Positions 6,291 to 6,977 of a stretch of 6,977 nucleotides of DNA are shown piece by piece (position 1 is the stretch's first letter; the number at the start of each line of letters is the position of its first letter). The notes below the pieces were generated by a model. The model saw nothing but the letters and a program-made list of their open reading frames with translations. It did not search any database and was not told the DNA's origin. The stretch spans positions 1-6,977 of the forward strand of contig CAIRMY010000347.1 of NCBI GenBank assembly GCA_903879775.1, in the 5' to 3' direction. Made by a program: the position numbers and the translations under genes. The DNA is from an uncultured Bacteroidota bacterium. Its GTDB lineage: Bacteria; Bacteroidota; Bacteroidia; NS11-12g; UBA955.

Positions 6291-6960
6291 AATTTTGTAA
6301 TTCAAAGATATGCTTAAACTGATTTACAAGTATAGAATTTACTTCGAACATATCAATATTTTCGTTCAATTCTTTTTGAATACTTGTGACTCCTTTATTT
6401 GCAATCCCGCAAGGAACAATATGATTGAACATATTTAAATCTGTGTTTACATTTAAAGCCAAGCCATGCATGGTTACATATCTGCTACTTTTAATGCCAA
6501 TTGCAGCAATTTTACGTTCGTTTAATTGGCCAATATCTAACCATACACCTATTCTGTTCGGAATGATTCCAGCTTCAATGTTAAACTCCTTGAGTGTATT
6601 GATAATTGCCAATTCAATATTTGAAACATATTTTTTGATTCCAATATTGAGCTGCTCTAAATCAAAAATTGGATACACAACGAGTTGACCTGGACCATGG
6701 TAGGTAATATCGCCACCTCTCTCAATTTCGAAGGTTTCAGCCCCTAAATTGTTCAAAAACTGAGGATTTACAAGTAAATTAGATTTTTCTGCGTGTTTTC
6801 CAAAAGTATAAACATGGTTGTGCTCTACTGAAATGAGTTGATTCATCGGTTTCTCACCATTGTGTTTTGAATCTATTGCATTTTGAAATATATGTCTTTG
6901 TTTATCAAGTGTTTGAGCGTAACTTTCTCTAGATAATTTGTGAAAAATGCAAAAATTCAT
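6280..6960 (-). CDS. lipB: Octanoyl-[acyl-carrier-protein]:protein N-octanoyltransferase (lipoyl(octanoyl) transferase)
   Basis: LipB moves the octanoyl group from acyl carrier protein to a lysine of lipoyl domains (pyruvate and 2-oxoglutarate dehydrogenase E2, glycine cleavage H protein), after which LipA inserts sulfur. It is cytosolic. The 226-residue product matches the family length. It carries RGGDITYHGPGQ at 81-92 (H88 is the conserved active-site histidine), K150 in RKIAAIGIK (149-157) as the catalytic lysine, H165-G-L-A-L-N, and C184 in VPCGI (182-186) as the catalytic cysteine. All key residues are intact. ATG 6960 is the first start after a promoter-like element, and the next Met (39) would cut into the conserved fold. 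lipA and other lipoate genes are not in the window. It appears to be the first gene of the block, but only 17 bases upstream are visible. Confidence 0.96.
   Translation of the reverse strand: MNFCIFHKLSRESYAQTLDKQRHIFQNAIDSKHNGEKPMNQLISVEHNHVYTFGKHAEKSNLLVNPQFLNNLGAETFEIERGGDITYHGPGQLVVYPIFDLEQLNIGIKKYVSNIELAIINTLKEFNIEAGIIPNRIGVWLDIGQLNERKIAAIGIKSSRYVTMHGLALNVNTDLNMFNHIVPCGIANKGVTSIQKELNENIDMFEVNSILVNQFKHIFELQNYEQ
6303..6329 (-). promoter_or_regulatory. Candidate internal promoter for lemA-TPM-TPM
   Basis: On the minus strand TATCTTTG (6310 down to 6303) matches the Bacteroidota -7 consensus TAnnTTTG exactly. A TTG (6329 down to 6327) lies 16 nt upstream, one base short of the usual 17-23 spacing. 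It sits within the last codons of lipB (encoding the IFEL region) and 12 nt before the lemA ATG at 6290. The predicted start site is just upstream of that ATG and excludes the TTG at 6305 as a start codon for such a transcript. The match could be chance within coding sequence. Confidence 0.45.
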
Positions 6961-6964
6961 GCTA

Positions 6965-6972
6965 CAAATTTA
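6965..6972 (-). promoter_or_regulatory. Candidate -7 promoter element of lipB
   Basis: TAAATTTG on the minus strand (6972 down to 6965) fits TAnnTTTG and ends 4 nt before the lipB ATG. Any -33 element would lie beyond the window edge and cannot be checked. If real, transcription would begin at or next to the start codon. Confidence 0.4.
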
Positions 6973-6977
6973 TGTCT

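Noticed and set aside
6291..6305. TTG start for LemA at 6305
   Set aside because: It adds only five residues, lies within a candidate -7 element and increases overlap with lipB. ATG 6290 starts right before the membrane helix.

Overview
The window reads as chromosomal DNA of a Bacteroidota member, probably a flavobacterium (order Flavobacteriales). The DNA is AT-rich. Gene starts lack Shine-Dalgarno sequences, and several are preceded by the Bacteroidota -7 promoter element TAnnTTTG. The protein sequences and the lemA/TPM gene arrangement also fit that phylum. The genus cannot be fixed from the sequence alone. Nearly all of the window is coding: six genes, and the longest non-coding stretch is the 122-base region between the divergent uvrA and glycosyltransferase genes. 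There are no RNA genes, mobile elements, CRISPR arrays or prophage parts.

Layout: (1) 12-2864, minus strand, uvrA, the damage-recognition ATPase of nucleotide excision repair, apparently complete. (2) 2865-2986, a divergent promoter region. (3) 2987-4492, plus strand, a multi-pass membrane glycosyltransferase resembling the GT22/Alg9-PIG-B mannosyltransferases. (4) 4493-6960, minus strand, a compact four-gene block in transcription order lipB (lipoate biosynthesis), lemA-family, cytosolic TPM-domain protein, secreted and membrane-anchored TPM-domain protein with a glycine-rich tail. The genes overlap by 11 nt (lipB/lemA), lie 6 nt apart (lemA/first TPM) and overlap by 8 nt (first/second TPM), so they are very likely co-transcribed. 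A second promoter candidate inside the 3' end of lipB may allow the lemA-TPM-TPM part to be made separately.

How the genes work together: uvrA and lipB are housekeeping genes with no functional link to their neighbours. The lemA plus two TPM genes look like one membrane-associated module, with one TPM domain on each side of the inner membrane and LemA anchored in it. Its biochemical role is not established. The glycosyltransferase is a single gene with no sugar-nucleotide or lipid-carrier genes beside it, so its acceptor is unknown. I see no clearly novel defence or mobile system. The most unusual points are the loss of one Cys pair in UvrA, promoter elements almost touching start codons, the two-sided TPM pair, and a convergent gene junction with no spacer.
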